Assembly: GCA_964374095.1 (NCBI GenBank) | Contig: CAYJXJ010000183.1 | Location: 1-9,163, forward strand | From: CAYJXJ01 sp964374095 | Lineage (GTDB): Bacteria > Elusimicrobiota > Elusimicrobia > UBA1565 > UBA9628 | DNA length: 9,163 nucleotides | Direction of reading: 5' to 3' | Position numbers and translations under genes: made by a program | Part shown: in pieces, positions 1 to 5,422 of the stretch | Layout of the letters: each line of letters opens with the position of its first letter | How positions within the stretch are numbered: position 1 is the first letter of the stretch | Notes under the pieces: generated by a model | Seen by the model: the letters and a program-made list of their open reading frames with translations, nothing else | Told to the model about the DNA's origin: nothing | Databases searched by the model: none

Positions 1-2
1 TC

Positions 3-197
3 GCCCGCGGTTCTCGCAAACCACCTCCACCGGTGGAGGTGAGCAGCGGTGAAATACCGCCGCCGCCAGAATTTGATTTCACAGTGACCGATCGTCTACC
101 AGTTGACTCCCCCAAGTCTCACAAAATTCTGTCTTGCGCCTGTTCCCACAATCCGCAGCGTCGGGCCCCTGGCCGATCCTTCCAATGGACGCAATAG
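3..197 (+). CDS. Possible C-terminal tail of an upstream protein, partial
   Basis: The third forward frame is open from the left edge to a TAG at 195-197 (64 codons). It encodes a proline-rich stretch (KPPPPVEV, then IPPPPEFDF) followed by a Cys/Arg-containing tail. No family is recognisable and no start lies in the window. Proline-rich linkers also occur in the next gene product, which is weak support for a real secreted-protein tail. Chance openness of a 64-codon frame in GC-rich DNA is quite possible, and the palindrome at 22-41 falls inside it, so the call is tentative. Confidence 0.25.
   Translation, partial: ARGSRKPPPPVEVSSGEIPPPPEFDFTVTDRLPVDSPKSHKILSCACSHNPQRRAPGRSFQWTQ
22..41. repeat. 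Perfect 20-bp palindrome
   Basis: The sequence CACCTCCACC is followed directly by its exact reverse complement GGTGGAGGTG, with no spacer. It could be a protein-binding site or part of a transcript hairpin. There is no T-run behind it, so it is not a convincing intrinsic terminator. It lies about 170 bases before the promoter of the next gene. Confidence 0.5.
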
Positions 198-212
198 CCC
201 GATTTCTGCCCC

Positions 213-241
213 TTGATACCTTCTGGACGGCGTGGTATACT
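213..241 (+). promoter_or_regulatory. Sigma70-type promoter for the secreted protein gene
   Basis: A -35 box TTGATA (213-218) and a -10 box TATACT (236-241) are separated by exactly 17 bases. An extended -10 TG sits just before the -10 box (233-234). Each box is one base off consensus. Transcription would begin near 248, giving a leader of about 55 bases. The start codon at 304 has a good ribosome binding site, GAGGGTGA at 293-300. This is seen directly; activity is inferred. Confidence 0.75.
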
Positions 242-303
242 CCCCTGGCGGGTGCTAGGTGCCTGCTTATCCCTACAAGAAAAATCCTTTTCGAGGGTGA
301 ACC

Positions 304-1755
304 ATGAAGGTTAATGCGAAATCCATCTTGGCTGTGGCGGGCTTGTCGTGCCTGCTCGACCTGCCCCTGCCACCGTCCGTGGCGGCGCACGGCAAGCATC
401 ATCCGCGGGCGACGCGCGTGGATCAAGTGCGGCGCCACGGCGATGCCAAGATGACCAAGCGCGTGGCCGGCCACGTCGTCAAGGAGGCCATCCTGCGCTA
501 TCAGTTGCAAGGCGCGGTCTCCAAGGAAGACGTCGAGCGCGCGAAGAAGGAGATGTACACCTTCCTGAAGTGGAAGCTGGGCGGGCCCGCGCCTGTGGCG
601 GGTCAATACATCTCCACCGGATACAAGCACTTCGAGAATGGCTATACCGATGAGGCCGGGGGTATCCTGCTGGGCGTGATCAGCTTTGCGAACGTGCAGC
701 CCGAGTTGGTTATGCCGAAGTGGATGCAGGAGAGCCTCAGGAAGCAGGCAGGAGCATCCGGCCCGGCGATTGCTTTGGCCCTGCAGGCCTACGGCGTGCC
801 GATGCCGCTGGCGCAGATCCTCGGCAGCAAGATCGCCGAGGTGCTGACCAAAGGCCTGCTGCGCAACGTGGCCGGCTTCATCCCCAAATCCTATGACGTG
901 GACAACCGGCTCGTGCAGGCCGCCGTCAAGGCCAGGAAGGAAGCAGGCCTGAAGCCCACGCAGCCGGTGGGCGAAGTCGCCGACGAGGACGAGGACGAAC
1001 CGTCCTCGCCACCGCCGCAGCCAATAGCCCAGCCGAGTCAGCCCGCTGCCGACCCTTGTTGCGATATCACCAGCATCGGGGAGAACGGCCTCGTGACGGT
1101 GCGCGACACAGCGACCAATAGCGTCTTCCAACTCCAGGTGGACGACAAGCGACTGCTCTTGAAGCTGCGCATCGGCTCGCGGATCTCTGCCGATTTCGGC
1201 ACGCAGAAGGTCTCCGTGGATAGCGGCCAACCCGCGGCCGAGACGATGCTGCAGCCGGGCCACACCCCACCGGACGGGGCGAAGCTTCCCGCGGTGAAGA
1301 TGCCGACGGTGATGGGAATCCAGCCCTGTTGCAGCGTGGTCGCCAATCCGGCGATGAAGGGCCGTCTGGGCCGCCTGCTCGTGGCCTTTCCCGAAGGGGC
1401 CAACGCCGAGGGCACGTATACCTCGGTGTACAAGGAGCAAGACAAGATCGCGGACTTCAAGGGAAATAATACCGTGGAACTCTTGCCCGGCGCTTATGCG
1501 GTCACGATTTCCGGCAAACGCGTCGAAGGCGTGACCATCCGGTCCGGCCACGACACGAAAGTGAGGGTGGGCATGCTGCGCGTGGCGGCCGGCAAGGACA
1601 CCTACGTGAAACTGCTGAATGCGGACAAGACGCTAAAACTCGCCGATGGTAAAGGCAACTTTGAACTGGGCTTGCCGATCGGCGCGGTGAATGTGAGCAT
1701 CGCCGGCCAAGCGGAGAGCGTCACGATCGAGGAAGGAAAGATCACTGATTTTTAA
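304..1755 (+). CDS. Secreted protein of unknown function with paired-Cys modules and C-terminal beta-type repeats
   Basis: I do not recognise a named family. The 483-aa product starts with a Sec signal peptide (hydrophobic 7-22, likely cut after VAA at 26-28). Residues 30-215 form a mostly helical region with a basic start. Residues 226-249 are an acidic then Pro/Gln-rich linker (DEDEDE, PPPQP). A domain then begins at PCCDITSI (251-258); a second PCC occurs at 341-343. I recall similar CC-starting small domains in uncharacterised environmental bacterial proteins, but cannot name them. The C-terminus has two related beta-rich units, around 388-420 and 450-483, each ending in a V-T-I plus charged-turn pattern (EGVTIRSG, ESVTIEEG). 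The start is fixed by GAGGGTGA five bases upstream and the promoter at 213-241. An extracytoplasmic structural or binding role is inferred only. A long antisense frame over this gene is a shadow. Confidence 0.85.
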   Translation: MKVNAKSILAVAGLSCLLDLPLPPSVAAHGKHHPRATRVDQVRRHGDAKMTKRVAGHVVKEAILRYQLQGAVSKEDVERAKKEMYTFLKWKLGGPAPVAGQYISTGYKHFENGYTDEAGGILLGVISFANVQPELVMPKWMQESLRKQAGASGPAIALALQAYGVPMPLAQILGSKIAEVLTKGLLRNVAGFIPKSYDVDNRLVQAAVKARKEAGLKPTQPVGEVADEDEDEPSSPPPQPIAQPSQPAADPCCDITSIGENGLVTVRDTATNSVFQLQVDDKRLLLKLRIGSRISADFGTQKVSVDSGQPAAETMLQPGHTPPDGAKLPAVKMPTVMGIQPCCSVVANPAMKGRLGRLLVAFPEGANAEGTYTSVYKEQDKIADFKGNNTVELLPGAYAVTISGKRVEGVTIRSGHDTKVRVGMLRVAAGKDTYVKLLNADKTLKLADGKGNFELGLPIGAVNVSIAGQAESVTIEEGKITDF

Positions 1756-1855
1756 AGCTTCGACGGGCCGAGGCGGCCGCCGGGGCCTGCTTGCGTCGCA
1801 GAACGGCTAGCGCGGCCTTGTCATCCCGGGACCTTTGTCTATGAGTTGAGAAGCG

Positions 1856-2941
1856 ATGGATTCCTCCCGCGCCTTCCCGTTTATCTTCGCCATCGCCCTG
1901 GCCGCCCTCTCCATACTGATGGTGCTCGTCCTCGTCCCCCTGAGCGCCGAGCTGATCTTCGGCGGGCGCGGCCGCCGCGCGGGCTCGGGGGCCTTCTTCG
2001 CCGAGAGATGGCTGGCTCTCTTTCCCGCCTCCTGGCCGCCGCTGGCCATCTGGAGCGGCGCCTACGGGCTCATTTGGCTCGCCATCATCGGGCTCTGCCT
2101 GGGGATGGTCCTTAAGGACGGAGGGCCCGAGCGCGGGCACAATCTCGGAGTGCTGGGCGTGGTCTTCGGCGGCTTCTGGGGCCTCCAGGCCGCCATCACC
2201 TGGTTCGGCCGGGCCCTGGCGCGCGGCGGGGAGCGCCCCTCTCCGGGCCGGCCGCCGGCCGCTCCCCAACGGCGTGTGGAGGCGGCACTTCCTCGCGCTA
2301 TCGCTCGGTCGGCCGCGGTCGAGAGGGCCGAATACGTCTCCAGCGCCGACATCTCAGCACCCGCGCCCGCCGCGCCCGAAAGCCTCCTCGTCCAAGCCCG
2401 CAGGTGGCTGATCACGGGCGCCCTCGTCTTCGCCGCCGTCGTTCTGGGCGAAGCGATTCCCGGCCTCAAGAGCCTGGAGGGCTTCCTTAAGGAAAACCGG
2501 GAGGCTTTTCTCTGGGTCGCCGGCGCCGCCACCGCGGCGGGCTTGGTCGCCTTCATGGGCGGGATCATCCACATGATCCTCCATGGCGGCTCGGCCAGGG
2601 GCCATGCCGAAATCGATGAGCTCCTGCGCTCCCTGCGCGACGCGAGCGCCCGGCCCTATGTCTGGCGCAAGTCGGTTTACCGCCACCAGGGAGCGGCGGC
2701 TGGCGGCCACGCCCACGACGAGTTCTCTTTCGGCGAAATGAAGGACGCCCTCGCCGCGGGCGCCTGGAGAGTGGACCCCGTGTGGCGGCGCCGCATGATC
2801 ATCGCGGCCGCAGGCCTGACCGCGTTGTTCGGGCTCTTCGCCATCGTCTTCATCCTGGCCCCCGCCGGCCTCAAGCTGCTCGTCGGCGGGGCGATGGCCT
2901 ACGCCGGCGTCCGAATGGCCTACGGCTTCTGGAGGTCTTGA
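1856..2941 (+). CDS. Integral membrane protein, about seven transmembrane segments, function unknown
   Basis: The 361-aa protein has hydrophobic spans near residues 7-29, 62-86, 97-117, 184-203, 218-242, 314-336 and 338-357. Between spans 3 and 4 lies a Pro/Arg/Ala-rich linker (124-180). Between spans 5 and 6 lies a charged, His-containing soluble segment (244-312) with a short helical stretch, SFGEMKDALAAGAW, followed by DPVWRRR. That stretch is faintly like the GYF_2/DUF4339 pattern, but too weakly to assign. No transport or enzymatic signature is visible. The start at 1856 follows a weak GA-rich site (GAGAAG at 1848-1853). It lies 100 bases after the previous gene on the same strand. No strong promoter is seen in between, so cotranscription is possible. 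Confidence 0.8.
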   Translation: MDSSRAFPFIFAIALAALSILMVLVLVPLSAELIFGGRGRRAGSGAFFAERWLALFPASWPPLAIWSGAYGLIWLAIIGLCLGMVLKDGGPERGHNLGVLGVVFGGFWGLQAAITWFGRALARGGERPSPGRPPAAPQRRVEAALPRAIARSAAVERAEYVSSADISAPAPAAPESLLVQARRWLITGALVFAAVVLGEAIPGLKSLEGFLKENREAFLWVAGAATAAGLVAFMGGIIHMILHGGSARGHAEIDELLRSLRDASARPYVWRKSVYRHQGAAAGGHAHDEFSFGEMKDALAAGAWRVDPVWRRRMIIAAAGLTALFGLFAIVFILAPAGLKLLVGGAMAYAGVRMAYGFWRS

Positions 2942-3118
2942 ACAGGCCCTTGGCCTATCCCTCAACGGAGCGGATAGCCCGATTTGGCCGATCCAGTAAG
3001 CTGAATCGGCCGATTCGGCCGAATCAGACACCCCTTTGTAACCCGGTGCTCCCACGAAGTGCCCAATAATCGGCCACTTCAGAAGGCTTAAGCCGACCCG
3101 TCGCCGGTCCGACCGTCA
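2942..3118. repeat. Intergenic patch of overlapping AATCGGCCGATT-type palindromes
   Basis: This 177-base gene-free stretch separates the membrane protein from the converging toxin gene. At 3003-3016 and 3012-3025 lie two overlapping perfect 14-bp palindromes, GAATCGGCCGATTC and GATTCGGCCGAATC. Further copies of the core appear at about 2985 (TTGGCCGATCC) and 3069 (AATCGGCCACTT). The string ATAGCCCGATTT at 2974-2985 also occurs at 194-205. The same kind of motif returns at 3697-3766 on the other side of the toxin-antitoxin pair. No terminator with a T-run is visible. Confidence 0.55.
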
Positions 3119-3388
3119 TCACCGGTAGATCTCGCGGCGGTTGCCGATTCTCACGACCAGGATCAGTAGCAAGCGGTCTTCGATCCGCGCGATGATCCGA
3201 TAATCGCCGACCCCGTACTTCCAGAGCTCCCCCAGCGTCGAGCCCTTGAGGGCTTCACCGAGGCGCCGGGGAACGCTTGACGACGCTACGCGCTCCGACA
3301 GAAACTTGAGAATGCGCCTCGCAATTTGAGGATCGAGCTTGTCGAGTTCTCGCGTGGCGGCGGGGTCAAACTCAATGCGCCCGGCCAT
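3119..3388 (-). CDS. RelE/ParE-family toxin of a type II toxin-antitoxin pair
   Basis: The 89-aa product has the RelE/ParE toxin layout. A short N-terminal strand (RIEFDPAA) leads into two helices (residues 11-35) and then a beta-sheet core. The core carries the family pattern ALKGS..GELWKYGVGDYRII, then RIEDRLLLILVVRIGNRREIY at the C-terminus. Known RelE proteins cut mRNA on the ribosome, whereas ParE proteins poison gyrase; the sequence alone does not settle which. The C-terminal Arg/Tyr-rich VRIGNRREIY resembles the RelE side. The ATG lies 17 bases inside the end of the antitoxin gene, so the two are translated together from the promoter at 3623-3651. Length matches the family. Confidence 0.9.
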   Translation of the reverse strand: MAGRIEFDPAATRELDKLDPQIARRILKFLSERVASSSVPRRLGEALKGSTLGELWKYGVGDYRIIARIEDRLLLILVVRIGNRREIYR

Positions 3389-3596
3389 GCCGCTTCAGGA
3401 CCTTTTCCAGAGGGATGGTCCGCCTGCGGCCGGCGCGAATGCCGATGAGGCGCTTCTCCGCGAGATAGACGTCCTCGATGTCGTCGAGATGTTCCAGGAT
3501 GGCCTCGCGGACGTAAAAGCTCTTGGTGCGCCCCGTGGACTTGGACAGAGCGTCGAGCCGGGCTTCGATTCCCGGGGGCAGCCGAATGGCGAACAT
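3372..3596 (-). CDS. Ribbon-helix-helix antitoxin (RelB/TraY-like)
   Basis: The 74-aa product begins with a short strand, MFAIRLPPGIEARLDALSK, typical of ribbon-helix-helix DNA-binding proteins. It continues with TGRTKSFYVREAILEHLDDIE, the two helices of the fold (residues 21-41). A charged C-terminal tail (44-74) would wrap the toxin. By family knowledge it neutralises the toxin and represses its own operon as a dimer. The ATG at 3596-3594 is preceded by GAGGTAA. The gene is upstream of and overlaps the toxin, the usual antitoxin-first order. The palindromic element at 3599-3618 is a candidate operator. Confidence 0.88.
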   Translation of the reverse strand: MFAIRLPPGIEARLDALSKSTGRTKSFYVREAILEHLDDIEDVYLAEKRLIGIRAGRRRTIPLEKVLKRHGRAH

Positions 3597-3598
3597 GA

Positions 3599-3618
3599 TC
3601 GCATTACCTCAGATGCAA
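3599..3618 (-). promoter_or_regulatory. Imperfect inverted repeat, candidate antitoxin operator
   Basis: On the minus strand TTGCAT and ATGCGA form a 5-of-6 inverted repeat around an 8-base centre that includes the ribosome binding site of the antitoxin. It lies a few bases downstream of the -10 box, where a bound ribbon-helix-helix dimer would block transcription or translation. The role is inferred from position only. Confidence 0.35.
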
Positions 3619-3622
3619 TACA

Positions 3623-3651
3623 AGTATAACACGTCCTCGGATGATTTTCAA
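3623..3651 (-). promoter_or_regulatory. Sigma70-type promoter of the toxin-antitoxin operon
   Basis: On the minus strand a -35 box TTGAAA (3651-3646) and a -10 box TATACT (3628-3623) are separated by 17 bases. An extended -10 TG precedes the -10 box. The design matches the promoter at 213-241, including an identical -10 box. The predicted start falls about 20 bases before the antitoxin ATG. No other candidate competes in the gap. Confidence 0.75.
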
Positions 3652-3696
3652 GAGCGCGCTTGTCGCGCCCCTTTTTCCGTGGCTCGCTCCGGAATC

Positions 3697-3766
3697 GCCT
3701 CGGCCAATTCGGGCGATCTGGCCGATTCCAAATGCTGAGTCGCCAAATTCGGCCGACTTAGACCGC
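3697..3766. repeat. Second intergenic patch of GGCCGA/TCGGCC motifs
   Basis: Four copies of a degenerate core lie in 70 bases: TCGGCCAATTCGGG, TCTGGCCGATTCC, AGTCGCCAAATTC and TTCGGCCGACTTAG. The cores match those at 2985-3027 beyond the toxin-antitoxin pair. This patch lies upstream of the antitoxin promoter, in a gene-free stretch (3652-4029) between the promoter and the DGR template repeat. Nothing in the spacing indicates CRISPR. Confidence 0.45.
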
Positions 3767-3789
3767 TTTTAGGGAGATAGCCCGAGGGG

Positions 3790-3825
3790 CCTCCGAACGG
3801 CCCGATCCTTCGAGGGGTTCGGAGG
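3790..3825. repeat. 9-bp inverted repeat with 18-base loop
   Basis: CCTCCGAAC (3790-3798) and GTTCGGAGG (3817-3825) are exact reverse complements. It is downstream of the DGR template repeat on the minus strand. It has no T-run on either side, so an intrinsic terminator is not clear. It may end or shape the template RNA. Confidence 0.4.
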
Positions 3826-3984
3826 GCGCTTTCCCGACTTATCGGCTGAGCCCACGGCGCCGCGCCGGCTTTCGAGACCCCGCAGGGCCCTACCAGCAGG
3901 CGCGGCGCGCTTTGGCTCTTCGTCCTTGCCGCGCGAATGCGGCATGGCGCGGGTCCGGAGGCTTTGGTCATGACCTGGGCGCGG

Positions 3985-4008
3985 GCTCCAAGTCCTTGGA
4001 CTTGGAGC
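3985..4008. repeat. Strong 11-bp hairpin just downstream of the DGR template repeat
   Basis: GCTCCAAGTCC (3985-3995) and GGACTTGGAGC (3998-4008) are perfect complements separated by only two bases. In the direction of the DGR (minus strand) it begins 21 bases after the in-frame stop that closes the template repeat. In the Bordetella phage DGR a DNA hairpin or cruciform lies just downstream of the variable repeat and aids target recognition. Here it follows the template instead. No T-run follows on the minus strand, so it is not a standard terminator. Confidence 0.7.
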
Positions 4009-4029
4009 ATCTGGCCGATGGCCGTGAGC

Positions 4030-4155
4030 TCAGCGGGCGGGCCGGAAGCCCAGGTTGTCGTTGCGGTTGCCAGGGTCGTTGTTGTTGCGATTGGCCGACC
4101 GCGCGTTGGCCGCGTTGTTGTTCCACGAGCCGCCACGATTCACCCGGTTGGAGCC
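4030..4155 (-). repeat. DGR template repeat (TR), core
   Basis: Read on the minus strand in the frame ending at the TGA 4032-4030, this segment encodes GSNRVNRGGSWNNN, then ANARSANRNNNDPGNRNDN and LGFRPAR. This is the classic signature of DGR repeats for C-type-lectin/formylglycine-enzyme-like targets. Thirteen of 41 codons are Asn (eleven AAC, two AAT). Adenine-directed mutagenesis makes AAY codons highly variable without creating stops. The 3' end (GGCTTCCGGCCCGCCCGC) is adenine-free, as expected for an IMH-like region. No start codon or gene belongs to this frame, so it is a template, not a target. It begins inside the reverse transcriptase gene, whose stop is at 4142-4140. The plausible target-type residues YGFWFGGIT are encoded in the same frame at 4182-4156, so the repeat may extend to about 4182. 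True edges need the matching variable repeat, which is not in this window. Confidence 0.85.
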
Positions 4156-5177
4156 CGTAATGCCTCCGAACCAAAATCCATAAGCCCGCCCAAGGAGCGG
4201 CGCAGCAAAAGAGTGTCAGCGACGGCGGCGTGGCCCAGCCGGCTTCTCATCGAGGCGACAATATCCTCCTCCGAAAGCCGCCCGCTCGACAAGCCCTTCG
4301 CCTGAAGCCTCAGTGCGCCGATGAGCCGGCGTTTGCCTGGGCCATCCAAGCGAACGGCCTCCGGCCATAAGCGCAGCCCGAGAAAAGGAACGCCTTCCGA
4401 GACCGGGGCAAGGACGGTCGCCTCTCGCTTGAGCTCAAGTTTGAGGTTCTGCTCCACGAACTCTTGTATGAGTCGCTGCGCTTGGCGCAGGAACGCCTTC
4501 GAGTCCGCGAAGAGCAGAAGGTCATCCATGTAGCGGGCATAAGCCCGAACGCGAAGAGTCTCCTTGATGAAATGATCGAGAGGGCAAAGGTAGTGGTTGG
4601 CAAAATGCTGGCTGGTGAGGTTGCCGATGGGGAGACCTTTACCGGGAGCCGAGCCGGGAGCGCCATGGTCGATGATGCAGTCAGCCAGCGCGAGCAGGCG
4701 CGAATCCTTCACCAGGCGCCTCAAGGCTGCCTTGAGGACGCCATGATCCACGTTCTCGAAGAACTTACGCACGTCGAGTTTGAGGAAGAACTGGTATCGC
4801 CCCGCAAAGGAGCGCGCGCGGCGGACCGCCGCGTGGGTCCCCTTGCCGACGCGGCAGGCATAGCTGTCGGAAATGGCGGTGCGCTCGAAGAGAGGCTCCA
4901 GCGCCGAGCACATGGCGTGATGGGCCACCCGGTCCCTGAAATCCGCGGCCGAGATCGTCCTGGGCTTGGGGTCCGAAACGAAAAACGTCCGGTAGGGCCG
5001 AGGTCGATAGCTGCCGTCCAACAGCTCGCGCTGGAGTTTGAGAACCTCGGTCTCCATGTGGAAGATGAAGGACGCGGCGGAGTGCGCCCTGCCCTTGCCG
5101 CGCGCGGCGCGGCGGGCTGCCACGCAGAGGGCGCCGAAGTCCGTGACGGCCGGGAAGAGATGCCCGGCCCGCTTCAC
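4140..5177 (-). CDS. DGR-type reverse transcriptase
   Basis: The 345-aa protein has the reverse transcriptase motifs in order. Motif 3/A is FLKLDVRKFFENVDH (131-145, catalytic D135). Motif 4 is GLPIGNLTSQ (181-190). Motif 5/C is YARYMDDL (213-220, catalytic D218 and D219). Motif 7 is GVPFLGLRL (262-270). The IGxxxSQ form of motif 4, in place of QGxxxSP, is characteristic of diversity-generating retroelements. Length is usual for DGR enzymes, and there is no maturase or endonuclease domain, which argues against a group II intron. It would copy the template RNA with errors at adenines, together with Avd. The start is GTG 5177-5175, sharing GTGA with the avd stop (5176-5174), so translation should be coupled. 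Catalytic residues are intact. The 3' end overlaps the template repeat in another frame. Since avd has lost its start, expression may be reduced. Confidence 0.93.
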   Translation of the reverse strand: MKRAGHLFPAVTDFGALCVAARRAARGKGRAHSAASFIFHMETEVLKLQRELLDGSYRPRPYRTFFVSDPKPRTISAADFRDRVAHHAMCSALEPLFERTAISDSYACRVGKGTHAAVRRARSFAGRYQFFLKLDVRKFFENVDHGVLKAALRRLVKDSRLLALADCIIDHGAPGSAPGKGLPIGNLTSQHFANHYLCPLDHFIKETLRVRAYARYMDDLLLFADSKAFLRQAQRLIQEFVEQNLKLELKREATVLAPVSEGVPFLGLRLWPEAVRLDGPGKRRLIGALRLQAKGLSSGRLSEEDIVASMRSRLGHAAVADTLLLRRSLGGLMDFGSEALRAPTG

Positions 5178-5422
5178 GATGCGCTCCGGCTGCGCAGCCA
5201 GCCGCCCAGCATGCGGCCCGCCTCGTCGATGTTGCGCGCCATGAACTCGAAGCCTTTATTGTCGAGGTGGCGCTCCTCGTGGCTGATCCTCAGAAGCACT
5301 CTGAGTTTCTCTAATTGAAGGTTCGACCGGACCAGGACCGCTGATTTTTCTTTGGTGTAGCGCGCCTCGATGATGCCTTCCAGAACATCGAGCGCCAGGT
5401 TGTCTATGCGCGAGGACCTGTT
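5174..5422 (-). pseudogene. avd: Avd-like DGR accessory protein, 5'-truncated
   Basis: An open stretch of 82 codons ends in TGA 5176-5174, overlapping the reverse transcriptase start. It encodes RIDNLALDVLEGIIEARYT, then SNLQLEKLRVLLRI and EAGRMLGGWLRS. These match the C-terminal two-thirds of Avd-type four-helix-bundle proteins, including the conserved RMLGGWL end. By family knowledge Avd forms a pentamer that binds the reverse transcriptase and template RNA. The family N-terminus (about 30 residues, usually with an FP...R motif before R-I/L-E/D-N) is missing. The frame is closed by TGA at 5425-5423, and neither other frame upstream resembles Avd. No ATG occurs before codon 61, and only rare starts such as CTG are available. 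The break falls where the divergent SEL1 gene begins. It is called a remnant, though a short product from a non-standard start cannot be excluded. Confidence 0.78.

Noticed and set aside
79..1551. Long open frame on the minus strand opposite the secreted protein gene
   Set aside because: The plus strand has a signal peptide, promoter and ribosome binding site; the antisense product is Arg/His/Gly-rich with no family likeness, as expected of a GC-rich shadow frame.
1756..1855. Promoter with TTGTCA (1818) and TATGAG for the membrane protein
   Set aside because: The -10 match is poor and it would overlap the start region closely; left uncalled.
2970..3770. CRISPR array
   Set aside because: The repeated GGCCGA cores are short, degenerate, palindromic and unevenly spaced, without uniform spacers.
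4030..4155. Reading the repeat as the variable repeat of a target gene
   Set aside because: No gene runs into it in the Asn-rich frame, upstream DNA belongs to the reverse transcriptase in another frame, and all expected variable positions are still AAY.
3648..4174. Short minus-strand reading frames across the template repeat region
   Set aside because: Their Thr/Gln-rich composition is the out-of-frame reading of AAC repeats; they have no binding sites or homology.
4140..5177. Group II intron maturase or retron reverse transcriptase
   Set aside because: Motif 4 is IGNLTSQ, no maturase or endonuclease domain is present, and an Avd-like gene and template repeat flank it; no retron ncRNA-like structure was seen upstream.
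4464..5318. Plus-strand open frame opposite the reverse transcriptase
   Set aside because: All reverse transcriptase motifs lie on the minus strand in order; the plus frame shows no motif.
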